Below, in pieces: positions 63,849 to 64,000 of a DNA stretch of 64,000 nucleotides. Source of the DNA: Micrococcales bacterium (GTDB taxonomy: Bacteria > Actinomycetota > Actinomycetes > Actinomycetales > Cellulomonadaceae); the NCBI GenBank assembly GCA_009785115.1, contig WQWY01000008.1:44741-108740 (forward strand). Reading direction: 5' to 3'. The notes beneath the pieces were generated by a model. The model saw only the letters and a list, made by a program, of their open reading frames with translations, made no database searches and was not told where the DNA came from. The position numbers and the translations under genes were made by a program. Each line of letters begins with the position of its first letter. The stretch's first letter is position 1.

Positions 63849-64000
63849 GATGCTTCAACCTTCCGTGCCTCGCGTATGGCAGACGACACCAGCCGTCTGC
63901 CCGCACGCGAGAAGGGTGTGTGGTCTGGAGCCAGACCGTCGAGACGTCACTCAGGAGCGCTGCCACCCCTGGCCTCCGGAAGCAGAGGCTTCCACCCCTC
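63849..64000. other. Intergenic region before eccC
   Basis: Contains GGCAGACG-N8-CGTCTGCC (63878-63901) and GGTCTGG-AG-CCAGACC (63931-63946 approximately), two hairpins suited to ending transcription of a gene to the right. The last 60 bases on the minus strand are open in two frames that stop near 63951, so they may be the 3' end of an upstream gene; this cannot be settled here. Confidence 0.45.

Noticed and set aside
1..64000. rRNA, tRNA or prophage structural genes
   Set aside because: I found none by reading; a tRNAscan-type search would be needed to exclude degenerate tRNA genes.

Overview
The window is high-G+C actinobacterial DNA, most likely from a Micrococcales member related to the Cellulomonadaceae. 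The support is the fused Kgd-type 2-oxoglutarate decarboxylase/dehydrogenase, a SigR/RsrA-like redox pair, the actinobacterial ribosomal protein bL37, a DUF3516 helicase, a type VII secretion EccC/mycosin pair and many apparently leaderless genes. The genus is not certain. I saw no rRNA, tRNA or CRISPR array.

Region 1 (1-30.2 kb) is ordinary chromosome: a histidine kinase 3' end, kgd, a degenerate SGNH-fold protein, an HXXEE membrane protein, pcrA, a PilT-type ATPase, bL37, rsrA-sigR, a DoxX-like gene, aroA-rsgA, phosphoketolase with an unusual repeated C-terminal tail, hisN, a methyltransferase coupled to gltX, rnhA with an FAH-family gene, a DUF3516 helicase, a VIT-type iron transporter behind two DtxR/IdeR-like boxes, yggS, lplA and cimA. 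CimA has an Ile-codon leader peptide and terminator upstream.

Region 2 (30.3-38.5 kb) is an accessory island inserted between cimA and ilvE: a lipoprotein, an AAA/DUF4143 ATPase preceded by three 23-bp tandem repeats, an AT-richer overlapping pair (DUF4041/GIY-YIG protein plus a conserved coiled-coil partner), YefM-YoeB, a GerMN lipoprotein, a composite scar and a VapBC pair. The scar consists, in order, of a copy of the last 93 bp of ilvE, then fragments of the AAA gene, the coiled-coil gene and yefM. It looks like the worn end of an integrative element that used the ilvE 3' end as its site and carried a sister copy of this island.

Region 3 (38.5-48.8 kb) is the branched-chain amino-acid cluster on the minus strand (ilvD, ilvBNC, leuB, ilvE), read toward cimA. 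ilvB is preceded by a leaderless branched-chain leader peptide and attenuator. A membrane M50-like peptidase, a VapBC pair and a HEAT-like protein interrupt it. leuB carries a one-base frameshift.

Region 4 (48.9-56.9 kb) holds a hydroxyacid dehydrogenase, mscL, an RHH-PIN toxin-antitoxin pair, gatCAB (gatA also frameshifted), an orphan helicase-associated-domain protein, another VapBC with a perfect 34-bp operator palindrome, and a remnant of an IS3-family transposase. Region 5 (56.9-64 kb) is part of a type VII secretion locus: a frameshifted mycosin, an unrecognised 452-residue protein and EccC. All three frameshifts (leuB, gatA, mycosin) lie in or beside C/G-rich runs, so assembly error must be excluded before calling pseudogenes.
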